9,295 nucleotides of DNA from NCBI GenBank assembly GCA_023437745.1, contig JAEZFI010000008.1, positions 1-9,295 on the forward strand, given 5' to 3'. Under the pieces are notes generated by a model. That model ran no database searches. It was not told where the DNA came from and saw only the letters and a program-made list of their open reading frames with translations. The translations under genes and the position numbers were made by a program. This document shows positions 1 to 6,184 of this stretch, piece after piece. Origin of the DNA: Actinomycetes bacterium. Its GTDB lineage: Bacteria > Actinomycetota > Acidimicrobiia > Acidimicrobiales > Microtrichaceae. Position 1 is the first letter of the stretch. The number at the start of each line of letters is the position of its first letter.

Positions 1-114
1 GCTCGGACCCGGTGGCGCCCAGCCGGCGGGGCCGGGCGCTGCGGGACGGGGGGTGGGCGCATCCGAGGAGGGCGGCGTCCAGGGGGATCCGGGGGATGGG
101 TTCTCGGGCTGCAT
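1..114 (-). CDS. Partial proline-rich protein, N-terminus only
   Basis: An ATG at 114-112 on the minus strand opens a frame with no stop through all 38 codons to the window edge. A strong ribosome site (GGAGG, then AACC) lies just upstream, with ideal spacing; this is the main reason to believe the gene. The translated start, MQPENPSPGSPWTPPSSDAP, continues rich in Pro, Gly and Ala with two more tryptophans. Such flexible N-termini are common ahead of the membrane domain of small actinobacterial envelope proteins (RDD, DUF4190 or similar types), but no domain is reached here and no function is assigned. It is divergent from the WhiB gene, with 210 bp between the starts. Confidence 0.6.
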   Translation of the reverse strand, partial: MQPENPSPGSPWTPPSSDAPTPRPAAPGPAGWAPPGPS

Positions 115-270
115 GGTTCCTCCGTCGACGACGGGGTGGGCTGGCTCCGCCCATCGTGTCGCAACGACGGGCGGAACGACAGCAGGCGGCTGTGGCGGGC
201 TTCAGCCCGTCACCTGACGGTCACACTGAGAGGAACCTCAGAGCTGCACGTGTGAACGGTCCCGGAAAGT

Positions 271-298
271 GGGAATGCTGGAGCGGTCGGTTTGCGTC
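271..298 (+). promoter_or_regulatory. Candidate SigR/ECF-type promoter for the first WhiB gene
   Basis: GGGAAT at 271-276 is followed, after 18 nt, by CGTC at 295-298. This resembles the GGGAAT / CGTT pattern of SigR/SigH-type ECF sigma factors, with one mismatch in the -10. A start point about 10 nt downstream would leave a short leader that includes the GAGGAGG ribosome site at 314-320. Streptomyces wblE is a known SigR target, which makes the reading plausible. Short motifs like this occur by chance, so this is a hypothesis only. The rest of 115-324 holds small hairpins (for example around 196-220 and 294-308) and no visible gene. Confidence 0.25.
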
Positions 299-324
299 GT
301 CGCGACGCCCGACGAGGAGGCGTG

Positions 325-570
325 ATGGAACCGAACTGGATGGCGAAGGGCAACTGCGTCGACAAGCCGCCCAGCCTGTTCTTCCCCAGTGACGGTGTGG
401 GAGTGGACGTGGCCCGGAAGGTGTGCGCCGACTGCCCGGTCAAGTCCACGTGCCTCGAGTACGCCTTGGACAACCGCATCGACCACGGTGTGTGGGGCGG
501 CACGTCGGAGCGGGAGCGCCGACGTCTCCTGCGGGCTCGCGCCGGTCGGGCGGAGACCGTCATGGTCTGA
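325..570 (+). CDS. WhiB-family transcriptional regulator (81 aa)
   Basis: This is a compact WhiB-like protein. Four cysteines sit at C11, C34, C37 and C43 (spacing X22, X2, X5), the normal set of [4Fe-4S] ligands. The G-V-W-G-G turn is at 55-59, followed by a basic tail rich in Arg (about 63-75) for DNA contact. LFFP at 18-21 is also typical. WhiB proteins bind an oxygen- or NO-sensitive cluster and usually act with the primary sigma factor to control transcription in the cytoplasm. The start at 325 is chosen because GAGGAGG at 314-320 lies 4 nt upstream; an in-frame ATG at 292 has no such site and would add an Arg-rich stretch not typical of the family. It converges on the tatA-like gene across a hairpin. 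The subclass (WhiB1/WblE or another) is not certain. Confidence 0.93.
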   Translation: MEPNWMAKGNCVDKPPSLFFPSDGVGVDVARKVCADCPVKSTCLEYALDNRIDHGVWGGTSERERRRLLRARAGRAETVMV

Positions 571-577
571 GCCGGCG

Positions 578-598
578 GCCGCGCCGAACCGGCGCGGC
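578..598. terminator. Hairpin terminator between convergent whiB and tatA-like genes
   Basis: A perfect 9-bp GC stem (GCCGCGCCG pairing with CGGCGCGGC) with a 3-nt AAC loop fills most of the 27-nt gap between the two converging stop codons and touches the tatA stop. It can form in RNA from either strand. There is no clear U-tract, which is common for actinobacterial terminators. Confidence 0.55.
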
Positions 599-774
599 TA
601 CTCCTTCTTGGCGGCCCCGTCCCGGTCCGCCTCGCTCTCGGCCTCGCCGTCCTTGAGGCCCTGCTTGAACTCCCGCTGGGCTTCGCCGATCGACCGGGCC
701 AGCTTCGGCAGCTGGGAGCCGCCGAACAGCACCAAGAGCACGACGGCGATGATGATCAACTCTTGTGTACCCAT
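598..774 (-). CDS. tatA: Sec-independent (twin-arginine) translocase subunit TatA/E-like, 58 aa
   Basis: The protein starts MGTQELIIIAVVLLVLFGGS. It has a single N-terminal membrane helix (about 5-17), the FG hinge (F17-G18), then an amphipathic helix with QLPKLARSIGEAQREFKQGL (21-40) and an acidic/basic hydrophilic tail ending in KKE. This is the textbook TatA/TatE layout. TatA oligomers form the pore through which TatC-bound folded proteins with twin-arginine signals cross the cytoplasmic membrane. At 58 residues it is at the short end for the family. The ATG at 774 puts the membrane helix at the usual place; no strong ribosome site is visible upstream. No tatC or tatB is nearby, so it must work with components encoded elsewhere. 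It is convergent with the first WhiB gene and divergent from the cyclo-ligase gene, with 77 bp between starts. Confidence 0.88.
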   Translation of the reverse strand: MGTQELIIIAVVLLVLFGGSQLPKLARSIGEAQREFKQGLKDGEAESEADRDGAAKKE

Positions 775-851
775 GGGCGCATGCTACCGGTGCGGTGGCG
801 AGCGCACAGCGCGAGGGAGGCTCGGGATCGGGCCGGGATCAGGAGGCGTCG

Positions 852-1430
852 ATGGCAGCGGACACGGGTGATCCGAGCACGGAGGCACGCCGCCGGGTCC
901 GCGCCGCCCGCCGGGCGTTGGACCCCGCCGATGCGGCCGGTGCGGCGCAGGCGGTGGCCGATCGGCTGGGCCCGTGGATCACCCAGCGATGGGCCCGAGC
1001 CCGCGTCGGCGGCTACGTCGCCTCGGACGGTGAGCTGGACCCCGGACCGCTCACCCGGCAGCTGCGGGCAGCCGGCCACTCGGTCTGGCTCCCGGTCTGC
1101 GAGGGCGACACGCTCCGCTTCCGGGAGTGGGACGGCGACGCCCCCCTCGTCGAGGGTCGATGGGGCATCCTCGAACCGGGCGCGGGGCCGACGGTCGACG
1201 GGCCCGAGCTGGACGTGATCCTGGTGCCGCTCGTCGCGTTCGACCTCGACGGCAACCGGCTCGGCCGGGGCGCCGGCTTCTACGACCGGGCCTTCGCCGG
1301 TGACCGGCGTGGCGTGCTCGTCGGCCTCGCCCACGACCTCCAGGAGCTCCCCCGGTGGGACCCCGAGGTCTGGGACGTCCCGCTCGACGTGGTGGCCACC
1401 CCCACCCGTCTGCTCACGCCCAGCGCCTGA
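852..1430 (+). CDS. 5-formyltetrahydrofolate cyclo-ligase family protein (192 aa)
   Basis: The enzyme converts 5-formyltetrahydrofolate to 5,10-methenyltetrahydrofolate using ATP, returning the storage folate to the one-carbon pool in the cytoplasm. The diagnostic C-terminal motif is present: PLVAFDLDGNRLGRGAGFYD at 126-145, corresponding to the family's G-x-G-x-G-[FY]-Y-D-R nucleotide/substrate loop. The N-terminal Arg-rich helix (13-21) matches the conserved basic start that contacts phosphate. The length of 192 aa is normal. The ATG at 852 is preceded by AGGAGG at 841-846 with 5-nt spacing; an upstream ATG at 765 would overlap tatA and adds unrelated residues. Its last two codons and stop form one arm of a palindrome shared with the convergent WhiB gene. 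Confidence 0.92.
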   Translation: MAADTGDPSTEARRRVRAARRALDPADAAGAAQAVADRLGPWITQRWARARVGGYVASDGELDPGPLTRQLRAAGHSVWLPVCEGDTLRFREWDGDAPLVEGRWGILEPGAGPTVDGPELDVILVPLVAFDLDGNRLGRGAGFYDRAFAGDRRGVLVGLAHDLQELPRWDPEVWDVPLDVVATPTRLLTPSA

Positions 1431-1446
1431 GTCCCCTCAGGCGCTG
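1421..1446. terminator. Perfect hairpin containing both convergent stop codons
   Basis: CAGCGCCTGA (1421-1430) and TCAGGCGCTG (1437-1446) are exact reverse complements with a 6-nt loop (GTCCCC). Each arm encodes Ser-Ala-stop, one for the cyclo-ligase and one for the WhiB protein, which therefore both end in SA. The 10-bp GC-rich stem can fold in either transcript and most likely serves as a bidirectional terminator. There is no U-tract. Confidence 0.6.
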
Positions 1447-1721
1447 ACGATCCGCTCGCTCTGCGCCGCTCGGGCGAGGGCACGCTGACGACGGATGCGA
1501 CGGCGCTCCCGCTCGCTGAGCCCACCCCAGATGCCGAACTTCTCACCGTTGGCGAGCGCGTACTCGAGGCAGTCCTCACGCACGACGCAGCCCTTGCACA
1601 CGGCCTTGGCTTCCTTCGTGGAGGCGCCACGCTCGGGGAAGAAGAGGTCGGGATCGACGCCGAGGCAGTTGGCGTACAGCTGCCAACCCTGGTCGTCCAT
1701 CTCGCTCGGGTCTGCGCTCAT
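1437..1721 (-). CDS. whiB2: WhiB2/WhmD-like transcriptional regulator (94 aa)
   Basis: The four cluster cysteines are C19, C42, C45 and C51 (spacing X22, X2, X5). DLFFPERGAST (25-35), the EAK region, GIWGG at 63-67 and LSERERRRIRR (68-78) closely resemble mycobacterial WhiB2/WhmD and Streptomyces WhiB, regulators tied to cell division and septation. The protein is expected to bind a [4Fe-4S] cluster and the primary sigma factor. ATG at 1721 is chosen because GGAGG (1727-1731) lies 5 nt upstream; a GTG at 1769 and an ATG at 1700 are alternatives with poorer sites. It is transcribed in the same direction as the vWA gene, but 248 bp with two stem-loops and its own likely promoter separate them. 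The symbol rests on motif resemblance, not on a tree. Confidence 0.92.
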   Translation of the reverse strand: MSADPSEMDDQGWQLYANCLGVDPDLFFPERGASTKEAKAVCKGCVVREDCLEYALANGEKFGIWGGLSERERRRIRRQRALARAAQSERIVSA

Positions 1722-1799
1722 GTGATCCTCCGACCTTGCACCGGGTCTTCGACCAGGCTCCTTCGACACGAACCGAGGTCCGAGCCCCCCATCTCCACC

Positions 1800-1811
1800 C
1801 TGTAATTACAG
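1800..1811. promoter_or_regulatory. Perfect 12-bp palindrome upstream of whiB2-like gene
   Basis: CTGTAATTACAG is an exact palindrome about 79 bp before the chosen start, in an AT-richer patch (1800-1865) that stands out from its surroundings. On the minus strand it contains TGTAAT, a five-of-six match to a -10 box, but no convincing -35 is placed correctly. It could be an operator overlapping the promoter. Next to it, TGTGA-N6-TCATG at 1815-1830 resembles a CRP site with one intact half. Confidence 0.35.
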
Positions 1812-1882
1812 CAGTGTGATTGCCATCATGGTCGTTGCAGCCCCGGTTTTGCAAGAAGAAATGCACGCTGACGGGTCATCGC

Positions 1883-1918
1883 GCCACGCTTCGCGCGAGG
1901 TCGCGTCCTCGGCGTGGC
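1883..1918 (-). terminator. Second stem-loop downstream of the vWA gene
   Basis: GCCACGC (1883-1889) pairs with GCGTGGC (1912-1918), and an inner CGAGG/CCTCG stem (1896-1900 with 1907-1911) can stack on it with a small bulge. It follows the 1931-1958 hairpin in the direction of vWA transcription, so the two may act as tandem terminators ahead of the whiB2-like promoter. Confidence 0.3.
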
Positions 1919-1930
1919 CACGGTGTGGCG

Positions 1931-1958
1931 CGGGTTCCGGGCGACGCTCGGGAACCCG
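1931..1958 (-). terminator. Stem-loop terminator just after the vWA gene
   Basis: CGGGTTCC (1931-1938) pairs exactly with GGAACCCG (1951-1958) around a 12-nt loop, 11 nt beyond the vWA stop codon. The position fits a terminator for the minus-strand cluster. No U-tract is visible. Confidence 0.45.
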
Positions 1959-1969
1959 GCGGGAGGCCG

Positions 1970-3994
1970 TCAGGCGGACCGGCGACCGCGCAGCAGCTGG
2001 CGCTTCTGCTCGATGAAGTCCACCAGCACGAAGTCCCCGAGGGTCTCGGGCGACGTGAAGAACGCCCTCCCCCGGTTGAGCTCGGTCATCCGCTCGACGA
2101 AGCGCTGCAGCCCCCGGTCGGCGTCCAGCATGAAGGTGTTGATCCGGATCCGGTCCCTCGTGCACCGGGCCACCTCGAGCAACGTGGCGTCGACGGTCTC
2201 GCGGATGGGCGGGTAGTGGAACTCGGGTTCGCCCCAGCGGTCGATGTGGGCGGTGGGCTCGCCGTCGGTGATCATGATGATCTGCTTGGTGCCGGTCTGG
2301 CGGGCCAGCATCCGCCGGGCGAGCACGAATCCGTGCTGCATGTTGGTGCCGTACACGAAGTCCCAGCTGACCTCCGGGAGCTGGGCCGCCGTCAGCTCAC
2401 GGGCGACCTCGCTGAACCCGACGATGCCGAGGTAGTCCCGGGGGTACTGCGTCGAGATCAGCGAGTGCAGCGCCATCGCCACCTTCTTGGCGGGCAGGAA
2501 GTTCTCGCGCATCGGCATCGAGAGGGAGAGGTCGAGCATCAGCACGGTCGACGACCGGACGGTCTGCTCCGTCTGCTCGATCTCGAAGTCGTCCGGCGAG
2601 AGCTCGACGCGCGCGCCGGCCACACCCTCCGCGGACCGGCGAGCCACCGCGTTGCGGACCGTCTTCTCGATGTGGAGGTTGAACGGGTCGCCCCACTCGT
2701 AGGCCTTGGTGTCGTACGTGCGCTCGTGGCCGATGCCGAGGCGATCGATCTGGTGACCGCCCATCATGTCCCGGTTCAGGTTCTTGAACAGCTGGGCCAG
2801 GGCGTTCTGACCGAGCCGGCGCATGCCCGCCGGCGTCAGCTCCAGCCGGCCCTCGGTGTTCTCGATCAGGCCGGCGTCGGTGAGCATCTTCGTCAGCTCG
2901 CCCAGGCGCTCGAGGCTGGCCGCGGCGTCCGGCCCGAGGAGCTGCCGGGCACGATCGAGGTCGACCTCGGCCAGCGCACCGGGGTTCGTCGCACCCCTCA
3001 GCAGGTTCTCGAGCTGGTCGAGGTCACCGAGCTCACCCATCATCTCCGCCGCCTGGGCGAAGTCCAGCGGGTCGGTGCCGCCGAAGTCGTAGGACTGCCC
3101 CCAGCCGGCCTGCGGGAACATGCCGCGCAGGTTCTGCCCCAGCTGCTCCATCTGCCAGCGGAGATCCATGTCCTCCAGCAGCTGGTCGGACAGCTGCTGG
3201 AGCTGCGCCCGCTGCTCGGGCGTCATCGAGTTGAGCATCTGCTGCATCGCCGCCATGCGGCGCGCCATGATCTCCAGCAGCTCGTCGAGGTCCTGGGGGT
3301 TCTCCGGGAAGAAGTCGCCGTACCGCTCCATGAAGCCGTCGAAGTCGGGCTCCTCGCCGCGCTGGCGGGCCTCCAGCATCTGGTTGAGCTCGGCGAGCAT
3401 GTCCTTCATGCGAGCCATCTCCTCGGGGGAGATGTTCGCCATGTCGCCGGCCATCTGGTCGACCGCCTGCTGCATCAACTGCTGGCGCAGCTTGTCGATG
3501 AGCTCCTCGAACCGCTCACGTGCCTCGGAGCTGGTGAAGTCGTACTGCTCGAGCGACTTCACCTGGCCGGCGAGGTCGGGCGGCAGCATGTCGAGGTGCA
3601 TCTGCCGCTCGGTGGCGACCTGGTCGGTGAGTTCCGAACGTCGCTGGTCGCCCGATGCCCGGGCCTCCTCCCGCAGCTCCTCGATGGCCGCCTGCTCCTG
3701 CTCCACGACCTCCCGCAGCTCCCGGGCGATGTCGTCGTAGACCCCGCCGAGGTCGTACCTGTCGAGCCGCTCCTGCCGGGCCTCGCGGAGCCGCTCCATC
3801 ATCTCCCGGAGCCCCTCGATCCGCTCGCCGTTGCGGTCCTGGAACCCCTGCTGGAGCATCCGGCGGAGCGACGCGTTGAGGTCGCCGTGGTAGAGGAGGT
3901 CGTCGGTGAGCTGCTCCATCACGTCGAACGCGTCGAGCTCGAACGGGCGTTGTGCACCGTCCCAGGGCGAGTACCGGAACCGCTGCCGTGCCAT
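1970..3994 (-). CDS. vWA-domain protein, partner of a MoxR/ChlI-type ATPase (674 aa)
   Basis: The N-terminal 40 residues are followed by a long, charged, Gln- and Met-rich helical region (about 41-280) likely to form coiled coils. A linker follows, then a C-terminal von Willebrand factor A domain (about 483-665). A full MIDAS metal site is visible: D488-L-S490-L-S492, T550 (in YGTN) and D577 (in ITDGEPTAH). In MoxR/vWA and Mg-chelatase I/D pairs, an AAA+ ring remodels or inserts metal into a client with the vWA protein as adaptor; the client here is unknown. Length and layout match, from memory, mycobacterial Rv0959. Start: ATG at 3994 begins MARQRFRYSP, like that homologue. A longer frame to 4195 would overlap the upstream gene in low-complexity sequence. 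The ribosome site is weak, and the start is 29 nt after the glycosyltransferase stop, so coupling to that gene is likely. Confidence 0.88.
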   Translation of the reverse strand: MARQRFRYSPWDGAQRPFELDAFDVMEQLTDDLLYHGDLNASLRRMLQQGFQDRNGERIEGLREMMERLREARQERLDRYDLGGVYDDIARELREVVEQEQAAIEELREEARASGDQRRSELTDQVATERQMHLDMLPPDLAGQVKSLEQYDFTSSEARERFEELIDKLRQQLMQQAVDQMAGDMANISPEEMARMKDMLAELNQMLEARQRGEEPDFDGFMERYGDFFPENPQDLDELLEIMARRMAAMQQMLNSMTPEQRAQLQQLSDQLLEDMDLRWQMEQLGQNLRGMFPQAGWGQSYDFGGTDPLDFAQAAEMMGELGDLDQLENLLRGATNPGALAEVDLDRARQLLGPDAAASLERLGELTKMLTDAGLIENTEGRLELTPAGMRRLGQNALAQLFKNLNRDMMGGHQIDRLGIGHERTYDTKAYEWGDPFNLHIEKTVRNAVARRSAEGVAGARVELSPDDFEIEQTEQTVRSSTVLMLDLSLSMPMRENFLPAKKVAMALHSLISTQYPRDYLGIVGFSEVARELTAAQLPEVSWDFVYGTNMQHGFVLARRMLARQTGTKQIIMITDGEPTAHIDRWGEPEFHYPPIRETVDATLLEVARCTRDRIRINTFMLDADRGLQRFVERMTELNRGRAFFTSPETLGDFVLVDFIEQKRQLLRGRRSA

Positions 3995-4023
3995 GCCCGG
4001 AGGGTACTCCCGAAGTTCGGCGT

Positions 4024-6057
4024 TCAGCCGGGCGCGCGGACCTCTTCGACCAGGTCCGCGCCGGCTCCTCCGACGGGCGGCCGGAGCGTCCGCGACGCGG
4101 CGAGCCGGAGGAGGCGGGCCTGGATCCGGATCACCTCGAGCAGCGTCGTGACGTAGCCGGTCGGGCGCACGCGGCTGTGCTCCTGGTGGGACCACCGCAC
4201 CCCGACCTCGTGCACCTCGTAGCCGAGGACCCGTGCGATGCCGAGCACCTCCACGTCGAACCCCCAGCCGTCGATCACGCAGAGGGAGAAGATCTCGTCG
4301 GCGGCCTGCCCGTCGAACACCTTGAAGCCGCGCTGCGAGTCGCGGACGCCCGGCAGCACCGCCAGGCGGATCACGAGGTTGCCGACCCGACCGAGGAGCC
4401 GCCGGGCAGCCGGCTGGGGCACCACGACCTCCGCCCCGGGCACGGCGATGGACCCGATCACCACGGCCGCCGCTGCAGTCGACTCGTCCAGCCGGTCCAG
4501 CTCCGAGAGGTCGGTGGCGTTGTCGGCGTCCATGAAGAGGCGGCGGTTCCCGTTCGCCGCGAGCATCCCTGCGCGCACCGCGTGGCCCTTCCCGCAGTTC
4601 GCCCCGAGGCGGAGGATCCGGAGGTCGGGCAGCGCCGAGCCACGCTCGGCGGCCACCGAGGCCGTGCCGTCGGTCGAACCGTCGTCCACCACGACGACCT
4701 CGACGCGCCCCGGCTGCGAGGCCACCCAGGCGGCGACCCGGTCCAGGGTCGGCCCGAGTCGCCGCTCCTCGTCGAACGCGGGGATCACGACGGAGAGGTC
4801 CGGCGCCCCCTCACGGCGGTGACCCCGAGGTGTCGGCGGCGCGCCGAGGGGAGGACGCCGGGCTTCGATCACCGCGATCGTGAACACCACCACGACGGCG
4901 AGCGCCACCGGCGTGACCCCGAGGGTGGGTGCCAGGGGATGGGCGAACGCCACCGCCCACGCCCCCACGAGCACGAGGCGCCCGGGACGGCCCAGGCGAT
5001 CGGCCAGCACCAAGCCGGTCAGGACCAGCAGGCCGGCGTCGTAGAACATCGCGTGCGGCGCGATGACCAGCACACCGGCCGCGGCGACGGCCATGGCGGG
5101 TCCCAGGGCACGCCTTGGCGCGTGCCGCCAGGTCCACACGATGGCGGCGACGCTGAGGGCGGCGAGGGACCACCCCAGGATCGCCGCCGGCAGGGAGTCC
5201 ACACCGGCGACGGCCTTGCCCACGCCCAGCCACGAGATGGCGTTCTGCCCGTTCACCGCGGCGTCGATCCGCTCGAACCGCGTGGCCTGCTCCCACCACG
5301 GGCCGAGCCAGCCGACGCCCGCCAGGAGCGCGCCGACCGCCCACACGGCACCTGCGCCGAGCGCTGCCCCGGCCACGACCCGCCAGCGTCGCGCCAGGAG
5401 GTGGAGCCCCACGAGCGCGATGGCGAGCTGCGGCTTGGCGATCGCCAGGCCGAGGACCACCCCCGCCGCGAGGTCGCGCTCCCGATCGACGAACCGCCAC
5501 GACAGGGCCAGGGCGAGGAGCATGAGCGCCGTGTTCTGACCGGCGGTCACCGCTCGGAACGCCGGGTAGAAGGTGAGCGCACCGGCGAGGACGATCGTGA
5601 AGTGCTCGCGCACCAGGCGGACCATCGGCCGGATCGCCCACAGCGCGCCGACCAGCGCGCCGACCATCACCACCGTGTGGAGGGCGTAGGCCACCTCGTA
5701 GGGCAGCTCGGCGAGCGGTGCGTAGAGCGCGGCGAACGCCGGCGGGTACGCGAAGTAGAGGTAGCCGCCGTCCGGCTCGTCGCCGAACAGGTCGCGCTGG
5801 GCGAGCGCCTGGCGCTCGGTGTCGTACAGGTGCGCCGCGTCGCCCGCGGCGACGATCCGACCGGCGCCGTAGAACGCGGGGAAGTCGCCGCCCAGCCGTC
5901 CCCCGACGGCGCTCGAGCCCGTCGGCGACATGACGGCCGACGCGAGCGAGATCAGGAAGGCGAGTCCGAACGCCAGCAGCAGCGCACGGGCGATCCGGTC
6001 CAGGTCGAGCCGCGTGCGCGCCGGCCGGGGCGGCGTTCGCGCGACGACGGGTTCCAC
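4024..6057 (-). CDS. Membrane glycosyltransferase: GT87-like domain fused to GT2 polyprenyl-phosphate sugar synthase (677 aa)
   Basis: Residues 20-400 form a polytopic membrane domain with roughly nine to eleven helices. The early acidic motif GGDFPAFYGAGRIV (56-69) with HLYD (76-79) is typical of GT87/DUF2029 mannosyl- or arabinosyl-transferases, which take sugar from a polyprenyl phosphate. Residues 419-655 form a cytosolic GT2 domain like DPM1/ALG5: LSVVIPAFDE (421-430), VVDDGSTDGT (456-465), GKG (489-491), the DAD metal motif (510-512) and RGFKVFDG (576-583). Such enzymes make polyprenyl-phosphate mannose or glucose. The fusion would therefore make a lipid-linked sugar and then use it outside the membrane. 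The start is GTG at 6057, with AGGTGAGG (6059-6066) just upstream. Sugar and acceptor cannot be told from sequence. Domain identities are firm; the GT87 assignment is a little less so. Confidence 0.88.
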   Translation of the reverse strand: MEPVVARTPPRPARTRLDLDRIARALLLAFGLAFLISLASAVMSPTGSSAVGGRLGGDFPAFYGAGRIVAAGDAAHLYDTERQALAQRDLFGDEPDGGYLYFAYPPAFAALYAPLAELPYEVAYALHTVVMVGALVGALWAIRPMVRLVREHFTIVLAGALTFYPAFRAVTAGQNTALMLLALALSWRFVDRERDLAAGVVLGLAIAKPQLAIALVGLHLLARRWRVVAGAALGAGAVWAVGALLAGVGWLGPWWEQATRFERIDAAVNGQNAISWLGVGKAVAGVDSLPAAILGWSLAALSVAAIVWTWRHAPRRALGPAMAVAAAGVLVIAPHAMFYDAGLLVLTGLVLADRLGRPGRLVLVGAWAVAFAHPLAPTLGVTPVALAVVVVFTIAVIEARRPPLGAPPTPRGHRREGAPDLSVVIPAFDEERRLGPTLDRVAAWVASQPGRVEVVVVDDGSTDGTASVAAERGSALPDLRILRLGANCGKGHAVRAGMLAANGNRRLFMDADNATDLSELDRLDESTAAAAVVIGSIAVPGAEVVVPQPAARRLLGRVGNLVIRLAVLPGVRDSQRGFKVFDGQAADEIFSLCVIDGWGFDVEVLGIARVLGYEVHEVGVRWSHQEHSRVRPTGYVTTLLEVIRIQARLLRLAASRTLRPPVGGAGADLVEEVRAPG

Positions 6058-6063
6058 ACCTCA

Positions 6064-6075
6064 CCTGTCGACAGG
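6064..6075. promoter_or_regulatory. 12-bp palindrome overlapping the glycosyltransferase ribosome site
   Basis: CCTGTCGACAGG is an exact palindrome directly upstream of the GTG start, and its end overlaps the first bases of the AGGTGAGG ribosome site. It might be an operator or might mask translation initiation. With this GC content it could also be chance. Confidence 0.25.
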
Positions 6076-6116
6076 GCGCCCCGCCTTCTTGAGGCACCCT
6101 GCGCCCCCGTCACGCG

Positions 6117-6163
6117 TTCTCGGCGCGGATTGTCCCGCTCCACGGGACATTCCGCGCCGAGAA
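6117..6163 (-). terminator. 47-nt long stem-loop between ATPase and glycosyltransferase genes
   Basis: TTCTCGGCGCGGA (6117-6129) pairs exactly with TCCGCGCCGAGAA (6151-6163). After one T/T mismatch, TGTCCCG (6131-6137) pairs with CGGGACA (6143-6149), leaving a 5-nt loop. The total is 20 pairs in 21 positions. It lies 93 nt past the ATPase stop and 60 nt before the glycosyltransferase start, on the transcribed path. It may be a (possibly partial) terminator, an RNA processing site, or a REP-like dispersed palindrome. No U-tract follows. Confidence 0.55.
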
Positions 6164-6184
6164 GTGAAAGGGCGGGCAGGACGG

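Noticed and set aside
12..392. Plus-strand frame before and overlapping the first WhiB gene
   Set aside because: It overlaps the WhiB coding region in another frame, is Arg-rich, and conflicts with the better-supported minus-strand gene start at 114.
756..1334. Minus-strand open frame opposite the cyclo-ligase
   Set aside because: The plus-strand frame has the family motif and an ideal ribosome site; this frame has neither and also overlaps the tatA start.
1820..4156. Plus-strand open frame of 778 codons
   Set aside because: It is antisense to the vWA gene, whose motifs (MIDAS, homologue-like start) are clear. The long frame results from high GC content and lacks stops for that reason; its translation is a low-complexity Leu/Val/His/Arg mixture with no motif.
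3995..4195. Upstream start for the vWA protein at 4195
   Set aside because: It overlaps the end of the glycosyltransferase by 172 bp and adds a Pro/Arg-rich stretch. MARQRFRYSP at 3994 looks like the homologue's start.
4811..6097. Minus-strand open frame of 428 codons overlapping the glycosyltransferase
   Set aside because: It is the +1 shadow of the fusion gene and is dominated by Arg, Ala, Gly and Pro. The 677-aa frame has the conserved motifs.
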